64,000 bases of DNA from Nomia melanderi (GCF_051020985.1 NC_135010.1:4586001-4650000); one strand, 5' to 3'; counted from the first letter of the stretch, positions 36,640-48,285 are shown. Translations and numbers: made by a program. Notes: a model not told the origin generated them from the sequence alone.

Positions 36640-36786
36640 ATCTTGTCGAATGCGGGTGCGGAACTGTGAAGAGAACAGTTCTTGTCGAATGTGCGTGTAT
36701 AACTATGGAAGTGAACAGTTCTTGTCGAATGCGTGTGTATTACTATGAAGTGAACAGTTCTTGTCGAATGCGTGTGTATTACTATC
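36640..36786 (+). repeat. Minisatellite with 39-40-base units
   Basis: GAACAGTTCTTGTCGAATG followed by (T)GCGTGTAT(A/T)ACTATG(A)AGT occurs three times in near-perfect form from about 36674. A more divergent unit (CTTGTCGAATGCGGGTGCGG) precedes them. The last two units are almost identical, which suggests recent expansion. Confidence 0.85.
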
Positions 36787-37119
36787 CTTCGTCGGAACTC
36801 TTGCACCCACAAGTCAACTTTCTTACCCCTCCTTCGGATGTATGGAAGGGGATGCTGACGGAGTGGGAACAAGAGATCGACGAAGTTTCGAGTAAAAAAT
36901 ACATTTGGCAACAGCGAGAAAATACCGCTACCTTGACGAACGTGCAAGGGTGTACCCCGATGCGAGTACGCACCCTTGTCCGCAGGTAGTCCTCGCTGTT
37001 GCGCGTACATTTGGTGAGACAACGAAGGAAAACCCGTTACGTGGGCCCATGTGTACATGCCTACCTAAGTACGGGCACGTACCCATGGCCGCGGGTAATC
37101 CTCGTCGCTGCGCGAGAAT

Positions 37120-37256
37120 TCGTCTGGTTTATGACAGGGGCGATTTTTGTACGGGACAGAAAATGCGAGGCTGACTTGCTCGATGGCCGAAGCCGGGCCC
37201 CGGATCAACTGTCCCGAACGCTCGATCGTGTTTGCGCCCGTGTCATAAACCAGAAC
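37120..37256. repeat. Inverted repeat, 20-base arms
   Basis: TCTGGTTTATGACAGGGGCG at about 37122 faces CGCCCGTGTCATAAACCAGA near 37237-37256; the arms differ at one position. CGGGACAG occurs inside on both arms, extending the similarity loosely. The spacer is about 95 bases. Confidence 0.75.
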
Positions 37257-37376
37257 CGTGTATCGACGTGCCGCGGTCCTCGGTATCCTGAAGGGCCCCT
37301 TGTTCCGCGACGGAACATAACACTTTCAGGATCATCTCAAGGCCAAACAAATAACAATACAATATCTAGCACTTAA

Positions 37377-38077
37377 TATTCAATAGCTTTTGTTTGATAC
37401 CTTTATTTTTATCGCCCATGTTTTCCGAAAAAATTAGAGTAAATTTTAATGCTTCATCGTTTAAATAAAGTCATTATTAAAATCAAGAAGAGAAGACAGT
37501 CTTTAGCCGACCATTAAACACAGAACTGATCGGAACACAGAAATAACGAAACTCGGAACCGCAAGAAACCACTAACGAGAACGCAGAACTAAATGGGACC
37601 GCATGGAATTTAGAAGTTCCGAAAATTTATAACAATCCCGAAGTTTGTGAGTTAGAGCTAACATTAACAGTTCTTGTGAAATTGATTACGGAGCGTGATT
37701 ATTTGTTTTATATACCTGCAAACCAGAGGCAATCATCCAAACACACAACTCGTTGGGTTCTCACTGTTGACGCTTTTGGTTGCTAGTTCAAACTCTAACT
37801 GTCGGAACAATTATCCCGACGTCGCAGTTAGTTTCATCGGAGGATTGATCGACACACCGATACCGTCGTGTGTCGTTCACTTTAAAGCGTGCACCGTCCC
37901 GTTCCGAACCAATGGCTGCCAACTAAAGATCTTAATTGGCCTGCTGGAGCATTGAAAGTCGATCTACATGCAAAGTGTTCTGTGTTTTGTTGCGAATCAG
38001 TGGACATTGACTGAAGATTTTAATTGGTCAGCTGAAGAATTAAAAATCACTGGACTTACAACAATGTCAATCTGCCA
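37377..38077. other. No gene seen; 88-base direct repeat at 37921 and 38009
   Basis: AACTAAAGATCTTAATTGGC (37921) recurs as GACTGAAGATTTTAATTGGT (38009), with matching sequence after each (CTGCTGGAGCATT versus CAGCTGAAGAATT). An 86-codon frame at 37695-37955 (Cys/Asn/Thr-rich) has no recognised domain. It may belong with the preceding GC-rich block. Confidence 0.45.
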
Positions 38078-38295
38078 TTAACGCTAAACGTACCAGTTAA
38101 ATGACTGGTTTAAAAATTTTACGTTTTTCTACGTTCATTGAATATCAATTCGGCTTTTCAATTTTTGTCTTTCCTTCTGTTCCTGTTTTCAATTAGAAAT
38201 ATTTATGGTTTAATTTGTTTAGCTTATTTTATAACCAGTTGTTTGACTGGTTACATCAATAGGTATATACAAAGTATCGATACGTTTAGTGTTAA
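38078..38295 (-). mobile_element. TTAA-flanked MITE, family C (218 bp)
   Basis: It begins TTAACGCTAAACGTACC and ends ATACGTTTAGTGTTAA. Each end has the subterminal palindrome: CCAGTTAAATGACTGG at 38093-38108, and CCAGTTGTTTGACTGG near 38236-38251. Relative to 4760-5020 it is reversed. A 92-codon plus-strand frame (38138-38416) runs across its right half by chance. Confidence 0.75.
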
Positions 38296-40777
38296 TTTAT
38301 TTCCCTATGCATTCTTTTATGATTGTGCTCGCTGGCATTGTTTTGTGATTAATAATGCATTAACAACAAAGAAACATTCTATGTGTAACTGTATCAATGT
38401 TAACTTTAGAGTATAGCACTTGGTAACAAAAAAATAATATTTAATTTGAAGCCAAAAGAATTAATTCATTTCCATAAGAATTTTAAAGCTCTAGGTTCTT
38501 AAAACTATAGTACACATAAGTCAAATACTTTTAACATTAATTATAAATTACCTTCGACAAAAACTTCGAAAAGAGAAATTTTAAAAATGATATTTATTTA
38601 TTGTCTTGATGTTTCTTAACAAAGAATAGTGTTTATCCTAATATATGCAGATTAGAGATTTTAATAAAAAGGATCACGAATTTACAACTTATCCTAATAT
38701 CAAACTTTCTCCATAATTCGAATTTAATTAAGATTTATCTACTGCATAAACGTGTCACGTTATTTTTCATTGAATAACGACCCGCAGTTTCATGATTCAT
38801 TACCAACGTGTGAATATTATTGTCAAAGGCGACAGTTACGACGATTCCCGGTGAAACGTCCTCGAAGTGGTTTTTGACAAACGTCACCAGCACGCGCTGT
38901 TTTCCAACGAAAATTAACCGAACGTGTAACCGCAGACAGAATTAACGAGAAGAAAATATCGTGTCGCTTAATCTGTTGCTATGAAACATTTCAATTGTCT
39001 ATGAATGTAAACCGATAGACGAATTTGTTGTATCAATGAATTTAAATTTGAATTTTGTTTGTTGAATTTGAACATTGTTCTGTTAAAAGTTCAGTAATTT
39101 TGATTTGTACATATGTAGAATATTTTATAGTAAATGAAGAAATAAGTTGTGATAATACGAGAACAATGAGTGAGTAAACTGAAAATGTTAGTACAGTTTG
39201 TGATTATTCTTTATTATTATTTGCAATATCAATTAAGAACTCATTTATCTTCTGTGAAATTATTTGTAGAAATGTTTTTGAACGTTACCTGTTGTGTAAT
39301 TGGTTTTCTTGTAATTAAATATTATGACGTTCAAAGTAAGTATTACACAACTTTAATTATTTTTTTTTCCTCTTTTTTAATTATATCAGGAAAGTAGAAT
39401 AAATAAATAAGGTCGGTGTAAATTATACTAACATGAAGTTTTATTTGAACAATTTTAATATCTTTTCTTTTATAGTCATTAAATAATCTCATTGTTTCAC
39501 AGATTTTACTTCTAGCCTAATTAAAAACTCCTTAATTAGATGAAAAATAATACAGGAATTCCATCTGAAAAAGCTCTCACACTCACTTATTCTTTTGAAT
39601 CCCGAAGCTCTAGAATAGTTTCCAACTGAATTCGAACTTACCAGAAAATAAAATCCCATAATAATGTTACAGCGAAGAAAAGTGTATCATCAGCAAAATC
39701 ACAGAAATTACACAAGACTTTTTGCGTATAAATAACAATTGTTCGAAAAATATTCGAAAAAGAAACTTTTATGAAACGTTCTTGCACTCCTAATATCAGT
39801 AACGAATAATAATTAACATTAATAATTAATATCATCAACAACATTGCGATATTAATATCTAGGTAACTATAAACATTAATAACATGAACAGTGAATACAA
39901 TGTAATGTTAATAATACAAATATTGTTAACACTAATATGAAGTCAAAACCGCAAAATCACTAATATTAGTAATCCATGAACCTTCCACAAAATAGAACTT
40001 CTCACAAATAGAGGTTACACCATTATTCTCAATCACTTAAGTATTTCCAAAAATCCGCATATTCCACGCGAAGAACAATAACACACCGAACCCATATCGC
40101 CAAACGCAAGAATTGTAGCAGGACTGATAAACGTTTCAATCGAAGAGGCAGCGAAAAGTGTTTCGAGAGGTGGAAGCCATTTTCTCTTCGCCTGGCGAAT
40201 AGCGAATCCGTGTGTCCGAGTGTATACCTATCACGGGACTCCGTACAACATTATAAAAGAAAAATGTCTTGGAAAATTGTCCCGTCTTCTTTTATACTCT
40301 CTTGATAGCGGAAATACGAAGACAGCGGCTATAAAAGAAGGAAGAACGGAAAACAGGCGAGTAGTTCGTGGATAGTATAAAACTAAATACGATGATGCTT
40401 AAGGGGTACAAAAAGGAACTGAAAAAGACGGTAGAGTGTGGGGGTGGTGGGGGAGGGCTAGGAGAGAAAAGTTTCGCAAAAGGCCGGAAACGCGAGGAAA
40501 TCGACTATAACTTATGGCAGTGTTTCCGTGGACCGTATTCCTCGTAGTTTTATCGCATACGCATATCATGGGACACATATGCGAACTGTATTCCTCGGAG
40601 GTACGCCCCATCCCTTACATCGTGCGTTATTCAAATGTCTGAGCAGTGTTAGCTAACTGGATCGTCCCAAGGCGACGCAGACGCAATATAGGGGGCGATG
40701 CGAAAAATAATATAGGAATGGGAAGTATGCGTAATGGAACTAATGAATTGATGTCAATGTATTTAGTGATGCGAATG
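38296..40777. other. AT-rich DNA, no gene seen
   Basis: GC-richer patches at 38780-38950 and 40080-40640 have no recognised frame. Short Phe/Ile/Tyr-rich frames (39170-39397 +, 39638-39844 -) are AT-driven. Confidence 0.5.
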
Positions 40778-40895
40778 TTAACCTTTTGCATTTTCTTGAA
40801 TTTTCATATTTGAAATGCTAAGTTGTAGGCAAGTGATTTAATTAGTTGAACAGCAAGGGATCGATACGTAGTTTTTCTTTCTTCTATTATTTAAG

Positions 40896-40938
<43 letters not shown>

Positions 40939-41006
40939 CACATAATTCAGCTTCATCTGCTGAGGGTTTTGTATATTTCAATGAATCTTTGTCCGCAAAG
41001 GGTTAA
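40778..41006 (+). mobile_element. TTAA-flanked MITE, family D, with an internal TA repeat (229 bp)
   Basis: It begins TTAACCTTTTGCATTTTC and ends TTGTCCGCAAAGGGTTAA. It matches 4246-4473 in length and right half (TCTGCTGAGGGTTTTG versus TCTGCTGAAAGTTTTG). The interior contains a TA repeat at 40901-40931. Confidence 0.7.
40901..40931. repeat. (TA)n microsatellite
   Basis: Perfect TA dinucleotide run of about 15 units, continuing as TACATATACACATA. Confidence 0.95.
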
Positions 41007-41398
41007 TTGTGGATATTATTATCTTTGTTGATGTGAACATTATTGTTATTATTAGTGTTATCGACTTGGTTGCTGTGAATATTATTATTATTATTATTAT
41101 TGTCATCGCCTTCATTGATATGATTAAAAAAAGGTTAAGTGAGCAATGTATTTACTATCTGTAGAAGGAAGATGGATTATATTAAAGTTATACGGTTTTA
41201 ACTCTTAGTGTACTAAGCTAGAATGTTACTTGGGAATTCAACATGTGGACCGTTTATTATGAAAATGGTGTAAGTCCATCTTTCCTTGCACTAAGATACT
41301 TGATAGGTGAATGAAATTTAATGGATATTTCACTCAAAAATAAATCTTCACGCAGTCATTTCTTTTTTTAATATTATTCATTTTTTGCGGGCAATATT
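41007..41398. other. No gene seen; (ATT)n at 41070-41102
   Basis: Trinucleotide ATT runs occur at about 41040-41055 and 41076-41101. Otherwise AT-rich DNA. Confidence 0.6.
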
Positions 41399-41625
41399 TT
41401 AACATTAGATCCACTGAGTAATTAATATGATTAATAAATAATTCATATAAAAATTATAAGAATATATATTTTTTTAAATTTCTGCTGATATCTATTGGAT
41501 TATTTAAGTTAAACTATTATAGTTTAAAATTGTTCTGTATATTTACCACTTTTATGTTGCCAGCGATTGTAAAATTAGAAAATTGAAGCCAGTTATTTCG
41601 ACTAGTGCGTAAGGTCTAGTGTTAA
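41399..41625 (-). mobile_element. TTAA-flanked MITE, family A (227 bp), reversed
   Basis: It begins TTAACATTAGATCCACTG and ends GTAAGGTCTAGTGTTAA. Reading the right end in reverse gives TTAACACTAGACCTTACG, then CGAAATAACTGG, the family A left end with its subterminal motif. The length matches other family A copies. It is more diverged than they are. Confidence 0.6.
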
Positions 41626-41912
41626 GAATGGTAATAAGGACAAAACCATCTTCTGAACATACAAGAACGTCAGAATGTGATAAATTCGATATTTCTCGCG
41701 TCATCGAGGAATTCCGCAGCTATTAACATGTTAATACTGCCACTTCGGCCGTCGATGACCCAATTACATGCCAATATTCGCAACAGAAGGGTCCAATTAT
41801 TAAACTGTTAAATTGAACCCAGTATTAAATTTAAAATTAATATCGGACTACTACAGTGATGTGCATTCGTGTAGAATTATCCTGAATATGCACTTTTTAA
41901 GGTAGAGTTAAT

Positions 41913-41992
41913 CTTCTTAAAATAAAGTAACTCCTCTTAAAATAAAATAATTCCTCTTAAAATAAAGTAATTCCTCTTAAAATAAAGTAATT
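41913..41992 (+). repeat. Tandem repeat, 20-base unit x 4
   Basis: The unit CCTCTTAAAATAAAGTAATT is repeated four times with one or two changes per copy (the first is CTTCTTAAAATAAAGTAACT). Confidence 0.95.
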
Positions 41993-42562
41993 CTTCATGT
42001 TAGTTAAATAATTTTCACGAAGTAAATATTGCAACGAAAAGTTTCAATTTTATTGCATAATGTGTTGAATAGTGTGTGGAACATTGATTCTGCATGGCAA
42101 GACAATGGAAAGAATTTTTGAATACATATGCCTGATGAGGTTTTAATTTTTTAAAAAACTAATTCGCTAACAGTACTGTACATTTACTGGCCGACTACCG
42201 TACTTTGATCTACTACCTCACTATTATTTTGTCAAGTGTGTACTAAAAGTTGTTTGGGTAAATTAGTTTCCCATAAAGATATTTTTATCTTAATCTATAT
42301 AATGTAACATTCTTTTATGATGTTAATCTTCTACCAACGTAATCTTTATGTTATGAAATAGGTTGTATCAATTGTTGCTTATGATACAGGCAATAATAAC
42401 TCTTATAATAATAAGAATGATTTTATTTAAAAAATGTTTTCTCTTATTGAAGTTTTTATGGTTGAGAAATAAATAGGACAAGGGATTAATGTTTAGGTTT
42501 ACGTAAAAAATGGTGACATGCGAATTCGCCTGACGTGTCGGTCAATGTGTTAAGAACACTAC
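41993..42562. other. No gene seen; stray family B right end at 42470-42489
   Basis: GAAATAAATAGGACAAGGGATTAA ends at 42489 and looks like a family B right end; no matching left end identified. The rest is AT-rich. Confidence 0.45.
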
Positions 42563-42746
42563 TTAATACTAGAACTACCAGACGGATCAAAACGACCCAT
42601 TTCTAATTTCTTCTTTTTACAATGATTAAAAACATAACAGACGCTTCCCTGAGAAGTTATTAATGAAATTAACTTAAAATGTAGATCAATTCAAGTTTCA
42701 GTAGTTGCACTCCCAGAGATTTTACAGTGAAATTTCAAACAGTTAA
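42563..42746 (+). mobile_element. TTAA MITE, family A subfamily II, truncated on the right
   Basis: It begins TTAATACTAGAACTACCAG and follows the copy at 24483-24705 (TTTCTTCTTTTTACAATGAT, then CTGAGAAGTTATTAA), but lacks the TAGTTTTAGTGTTAA right end. It stops near TTTCAAACAGTTAA. Confidence 0.65.
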
Positions 42747-43079
42747 TTTCAAACTATGCTTTCAACCATTCCATATGAAATAAACAATAAAAACCCTAAT
42801 TCTGTAAAATATGGAATATTTTATATTTATCATCTTTTAGCACCTTCCACCAACGATGACGTCTTAAAAACCGATTACTTGTGCAAGATTTTCAAATAAA
42901 ACACTCCATATCAATAATAAAGGTACGCGAGATATCTCGTCCATAGCATCGTTTCTTGGATATCGTGAAACCGAGACATTTCGTCCATTGTAGCGAAAGG
43001 GTTAACTCGTGACCGGGTGTCTAAGTGTTAATAAAGCCGAATTTCGAGCTGCGCGCAACAAAGTGATTTCCAACGTCCA
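42747..43079. other. No gene seen; stray TTAACCCTTTCG-type end at 42975-43005
   Basis: TCGTCCATTGTAGCGAAAGG then GTTAA ends at 43005. It mirrors TTAACCCTTTCGTCCCGAAT at 54401, so this may be a sixth kind of TTAA-element end. No complete copy seen. Confidence 0.4.
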
Positions 43080-43530
43080 TTTAAAAAGTTTTTATTCATA
43101 AATCCTTCTTGCTCGCGCGCAGAATCTTGTTAAATTCATTTCCTTGCAGTCCCTGTTCTTCTATTCATACAATCTCTTCCTGAGTAATCTTCCCGACGGT
43201 ACAAAGAGACCGGCGGCGTTAATACCCCATGAAAAACAGCTTTGCGTCCTTCGCGCGGGGGCTGTTCAATCTCGTCAGACGGATCGAGGCGGGCGCAACA
43301 TTGAAAAATCGCGGACAGAAGCTCGGGAACGGGCTCCGCGAGTGCGCGGCGCAAAAGCGGCGCTGTTAACAATGCAGCGATGATAAATATTTCGTAGACA
43401 AGCTACCGAGAACCTTGCGACGGCGAAGTGCGCAAAGACACGGGACCTTGGTGTCCGCGGTGTACTCTTCAATGGCAGTGGCTCGAGTGCGCGCGCACGC
43501 GTTCGCCGTTGCGAAGATGCCGAGTGAAAA
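43080..43530. other. CpG-rich island, no recognised gene
   Basis: Dense CpG with several overlapping frames on both strands (- 43136-43372, + 43144-43383, - 43275-43472, - 43366-43563, + 43415-43621), all Arg/Ala-rich, which the base composition explains. It could be a regulatory element or an alternative promoter. Confidence 0.4.
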
Positions 43531-43862
43531 ATTTAACCGTTTGCACTGGATAATATTTTTCATGATAGATATTCATTATTTTCCGATGAAATATCGACGG
43601 TCACATTTACAAGTAGGATAATTATGGCCTGATCCTATTCAACTTGAGGTTTATAGACAATTATTTTACGATTTATTCTATCGCTCCTAGAAAACTTCAT
43701 TTTCGTTCATTCGGATTGTGGACGTTAAATGTTTAGGAATAGATAATTGAGGTACCTGTTGCTGTAATTGAGTTAATAATATATTTTGTTTTGTTAGATA
43801 TCAATGGTATTTATGATATAATAGTCCTTTTAAAAGACTGAGCTATCTCTTCTCAACTTACC

Positions 43863-44029
43863 TTAACAGAAAGAACAATTTTGTATAAATTATGCAACAG
43901 AACTATTTTATTTTAATGTTTCGTGTGTTGATGCCATATAGAAAATTCAATATTGAAATGTAAATTTTATAACTTTTGTGTGTTGGATCAAATGGCGACT
44001 GGGAATCGCCCCTCGAGTGTAAAGGTTAA
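43863..44029 (+). mobile_element. TTAA-flanked MITE, family D (167 bp, left end decayed)
   Basis: It starts TTAACAGAAAGAAC and ends CCTCGAGTGTAAAGGTTAA. Most of it matches 14238-14427, including TTTTATTTTAATGTT and AAATGGCGACTGGGA. A 70-codon frame (43953-44165) starts inside it by chance. Confidence 0.65.
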
Positions 44030-46917
44030 TAAAAGTCTCTGTGTCGCAAGATCCGTGATCGTCGGTTCTTCGTTAATCCTTTCTATCCGGATTTTTGTTA
44101 ACAAAGTTACATGTGTGCCTGTGACAAAAATGTGTTTTTGTAGAATAATAGTACTTGCATGCTAAATTTGATCGTTTTTTATCGTATTGATTCTGAAAGC
44201 AGCTGAGATAAATATTTTTCAATATTTTAATATAATAATACGTTTATAGTAATATCAACGGTTGGCAAAAAGCATGGTAAAAAACATTTAAAAAAAATAA
44301 TAGATGTTAAACTAAAAGTAAAAACAAAATATTACTCTTGTATATTTTAGATTAACGTATTATATATTTCACATAAATAATTCTGCAAAATTTCCTGAGA
44401 TCCATATATTTCAGTGGAATTGGCAGGGTTAAAGCAGGGCAGTACCACTCCTTTTCTGCCCAGACCTTTACCAAATCAAGTTTCCAACCCTCGTCCACCC
44501 CTTCTTCGAAAAGAAATAACTCCGATTAAGTAGGTACTGCGTGTTCTCTGTGACGACTTCTTGTTTCAAGGAAAATCGTTGGAATTGGAGCAAAGTTGAG
44601 CTCGCGATGCGATTTAGATTCCCGATAGGATCGCCGCTGACACGTGAAATTTTGTTACGCTTTGTTTCGGGAGGCGGGACACTCCAACGCGGTCAGGGAG
44701 AATGTGGCGTAGTTAACTTGTCGTTCTTGCTGTCCGTTATTTGATCTTCTGGTTTATCGGGTAACTTCTGTGACTAGATTTTGTATTACTGTATACATCT
44801 ACGTTCCGGAAAATGGCAAATGATATGAAAATTTTGTTAAATTTAAATTGAAGCAGTTGTTTGGTTGTGTTCTGAGCGTTTATTATTAGGTGCAGGTATG
44901 AATTGATTAAACAGTAAGCATTTCTATACCATTTTGGGATTTTCCATTTTAAGTCGTACTAATACAAATTAAATTATAACGGCAAAATCAATGGAAATAT
45001 TTTGAGAATTGTAAGCTGTATGATCTTTTTGTAAATAAAAGGTAAATTCATTTTTAAAAGATTTCAAATCATAGTTTATATTTGATAATAATTTATTTAT
45101 TTACGATATTGTCAATTTTCATGCAAATAGGTATAATTGCTTATGAACTATTTTACAAAAATTGAATGAGTCCAAAAATTTCTGTACACTATTAACAGTT
45201 CTGTGAATGTATAAAATTTACAGAATTTTCATAGAGATTTTCCTATACAGATTGTGAGTTTTAAAACCTGAAAATACTACTTATAAAAATTATATTCTTT
45301 CATCTTGATCTTTTTAATTTTATTTCTGTATAATTTCTACAATTATCGAATCTGAATATTAGTATGTTCCATAAATTTGAGACAATTTTCAAAGTTATAT
45401 ATAAGTCTATTACTTGAAATATGAAAAGACAGAGATTAATAGGTTCAAAATGAAATGAATATTAATTTGACATTCATGATCTTTTGTAGAACACTCGTAT
45501 CTTAATTAATAATGTTTGATACATTGTTTCACAGAAAATTCTAATATTTTAAATGTGTAAAGAAAATAATCTGCGCAATTATTTTCTAAAACTACATTAA
45601 TTGTTTGGTGCTGACATATCAAACAGTTACATAAAAAAATTGGATTATTTCCAATCCGTGATAAAGTTTTATCTGCAATCCACGATAAAATGATATTTTT
45701 CAATGCATTTTCCTTAAAAGCAATAGAATTAATTAATCGTTGATCCAATTTCCACATCGAGCTCTTAATCTATGCGATAATTCCTCTGAAAATATAAAAG
45801 GTGATAATCGAATTCATGTCTCATTTATTTAACGTATATTCTACGTGTGTAATTCGACGTAGCTGCGATGAAAAATTACTTCCATTTCGGGAGTCCTGAA
45901 CGTTTCTCTGGAATTAACATTACATTCCTCAATGTTATTACTTTAACAAACCGAATGTCAGAAATATTACATTCATTACTTAATTGGAAGTCACAGTGTA
46001 AAGTTTCCACCCGATGAATATTATTTTCAAACAGCCTACTCAATTAATTAATGCATAATTATTCCAATAATGGTTTCAACGTTTGCTCATTATAAATCAT
46101 ACGATTCAATGGTTGGGATATTGATTCCGATTTAATACTACATACAAGACACATTTTATTGTTATTGCAGATACACATTAGAACGAATATATATTTTTAG
46201 AAAATATAAAATCCATCGATCATCTTAACAAATTTAGATGTAATCAGTGTTGCAATTCTTGGAATATCATAATAGTTTAATAAACGTAATGTTTCAATAT
46301 CGATATCTTTATTTTTATATTAGATTATATATAAACTTAGATGTAGAGTTTTTTATTACATTATTATTGATTAGTTTCCTAGAAAGCTATGTGCCAATAT
46401 GTCCATACTAATTTATAATTATAAAATATATAAAATATACGAAAGAAGTGTCAAATGATGGTTACAATAAACAATTTCATCTTCCAACCATCCGATATGC
46501 ATCGACGACGGCTTCAAAACCTCAACCATTTGTTTATTAACAGAGACAGTATAGGAAACATACAAAGGTCTGTGTTTTTACGACATTGCATAGTTTACGA
46601 GTTCCAATAGCAGCCACTCAAAATTTGTATCGAGCTTTCAAAGAGAATACAATATTAAAATACTCACGTCAATTTGAAAAGTTTAGAAACAGGGATGGAA
46701 ACTTCGAAGATAAAAGCATTTATTACGTCAAAGGGCCAGCGATTTTATAAGAGAGTCAGTGAAGGTTTCAAAAGTTTAGAAGGATGTATAATTGCAATAT
46801 GAAAAAGTTTATTACAATAAAGAATTCATACCAGCAATATTAGAAAGACATAACTCAAACATAGATAAAAAAAGCAATCAATATTGTCTTTGATAAACTA
46901 TGAAATATTTCTTGTGT
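44030..46917. other. No gene seen
   Basis: Mostly AT-rich. A GC-richer patch at 44410-44760 has a 67-codon plus-strand frame (44541-44744) with no recognised domain. Confidence 0.5.
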
Positions 46918-46940
46918 TTAACCTTTTGCACTGTACAGAC
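46918..46940 (+). mobile_element. Stray TTAA-element left end, family D
   Basis: TTAACCTTTTGCACTGTAC at 46918 is a family D-like end. No matching right end was found within 300 bases. Confidence 0.35.
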
Positions 46941-47577
46941 TATTAAAGCACCGTTTATAATATCAAATATTTTGGTGAATGAATTCGAAGAAAATTATTC
47001 TAAAATTATTTGCTATGTATGTGAATGTTGTCCAAAAAACGAAATAAATCTAACGAATGTTATAGTATAATTTTTTGTACTTTCATCAGGAATACTATGA
47101 GAATGACATGGAGTTAATGTTAAATGACAAACTCATCTGGATTGCTAAGAATTAATTTAGTGTTCAACTCCTTAAGTGTCAGGGAAAATTTTCATACATA
47201 TTTGAGAAATGCCAGACAATTTTAAAGAAAGATGCATGATCATAAAAATGTATATTTCCGCCAATCTTGATCTAAAGTTCAGAAAATTTGTACACAGTAC
47301 TAAAAACATATTAGACTTCCTTTATTACTAATAAAATCAAGAAGAAACTTTTCGCAAGAAAACAGAGAAATTACCTAAAACTGTTGTAATACTAAACTTG
47401 GATCAATACAGACATTGTGATAGCCAACATAAGGGTTAAATTATACATCAAAAAGAGAAATGCAAAGGTAATAACTCGGACAACGACGGATGTTGTTCGC
47501 GCAGTTTGAGCAGGATATGTTTCTATATAACTCTGATAAGTTGTAGCCCGATAAATCCGATCAATCGGGTTGCAGCT
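46941..47577. other. AT-rich DNA, no gene supported
   Basis: A 63-codon minus-strand frame (47392-47583) has a hydrophobic C-terminal stretch (VITFAFLFLMYNLTLMLAIT) that could pass as a membrane segment, but it lies in AT-rich DNA after a donor-like site and is most simply intronic. Confidence 0.4.
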
Positions 47578-47783
47578 TACCAAAGTGATGGCCCCTGATC
47601 CGAGGATAATCTAGAGAACAATATCGTAGATGAACTATGAATATGCAATACCGACAAAGGTGTAAGGGCGACGCGCGTCGTAACTTTCCAATCGATGGCA
47701 GTGTATTCATCACGTCCCGTGGTGTAAGGACGTTGAAAACCTCCTCGCGACGATCCAATGACTATGAATCCGAGAAAATGCAT
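47578..47783 (-). CDS. Candidate minus-strand exon of unknown product
   Basis: In a GC-richer patch, a minus-strand frame runs from ATG at 47783 through GSSRGGFQRPYTTGRDEYTA and ends LSSDQGPSLW, where the strand reads CACTTTG/GTAAGC, a fair splice donor; in the unspliced reading the frame stops at once (TGG TAA). Coincidence of frame end and donor is suggestive only. No family recognised; two other frames (- 47561-47758, + 47637-47933) are also open here. Confidence 0.2.
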
Positions 47784-47878
47784 TGTTTATTCGAATCACT
47801 AATTGAAACGGGCTCGTGCTCGCATTCAAACATTTATAATCGACAATTAAAATTGAAATTTTTTCTTCGTCGAATCTT

Positions 47879-48285
47879 TTCGAATTCTTTTTCAATGAAT
47901 TCTTTATCCTTAACAATCCAGCTGATTTTTTAATCTAACATTAACCCTAAGTCATTTTCATAGTATTCGTGGTGAAAATAAAGAAAATATATGTTATAAC
48001 ATTCCTTATTCCTTATGATTTTTTATTCCCTTCTTTGGATAATATTTACATGCATAGCAAATAATCTTAGAATAATTTTCTTTGAATTCTTTTTTTAATG
48101 AATTGTTAAAACTTAGCAATCCAACTGATTTTGTAACCTAATATTTACTCCAAGTCATTTTCACCGTATCTCTGGCGAAAATAAAAAAAAGTATATGTTA
48201 TAACATTCCTTAGATTTTTTATTCCTTTCTTTAGACAACATTTATATGCATAGCAAATAATCATAGAATAATTATCTTCGAATTT
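47879..48285 (+). repeat. Tandem duplication, 203-base unit x 2
   Basis: AATCCAGCTGATTTT (47915) recurs as AATCCAACTGATTTT (48118). Also repeated are AAGTCATTTTCA, ATATGTTATAACATTCCTTA and ATGCATAGCAAATAATC. The units differ by roughly 10-15 percent by eye. Confidence 0.85.

Larger units (their letters stand above)
36415..37376. repeat. GC-rich, repeat-laden block; possible transposon or LTR relic
   Basis: An abrupt GC-rich block in AT-rich DNA with three internal repeat systems: 39-40-base tandem units (36640-36786), two copies of a roughly 113-base unit (CCGCAGGTAGTCCTCGCTG near 36979 and CCGCGGGTAATCCTCGTCG near 37090), and a 20-base inverted repeat (37120-37255). Frames of 89-162 codons on both strands cross these repeats and have no recognised domain. 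It may be a decayed LTR or other mobile element; no transposase or reverse-transcriptase motif is visible. Confidence 0.5.

Noticed and set aside
36501..37376. Frames of 89-162 codons on both strands in the GC-rich block
   Set aside because: They run through a 39-40-base minisatellite and a 113-base tandem pair; the apparent protein repeats (SSCRMRVYYYEVN) reflect the DNA repeat. No domain recognised.
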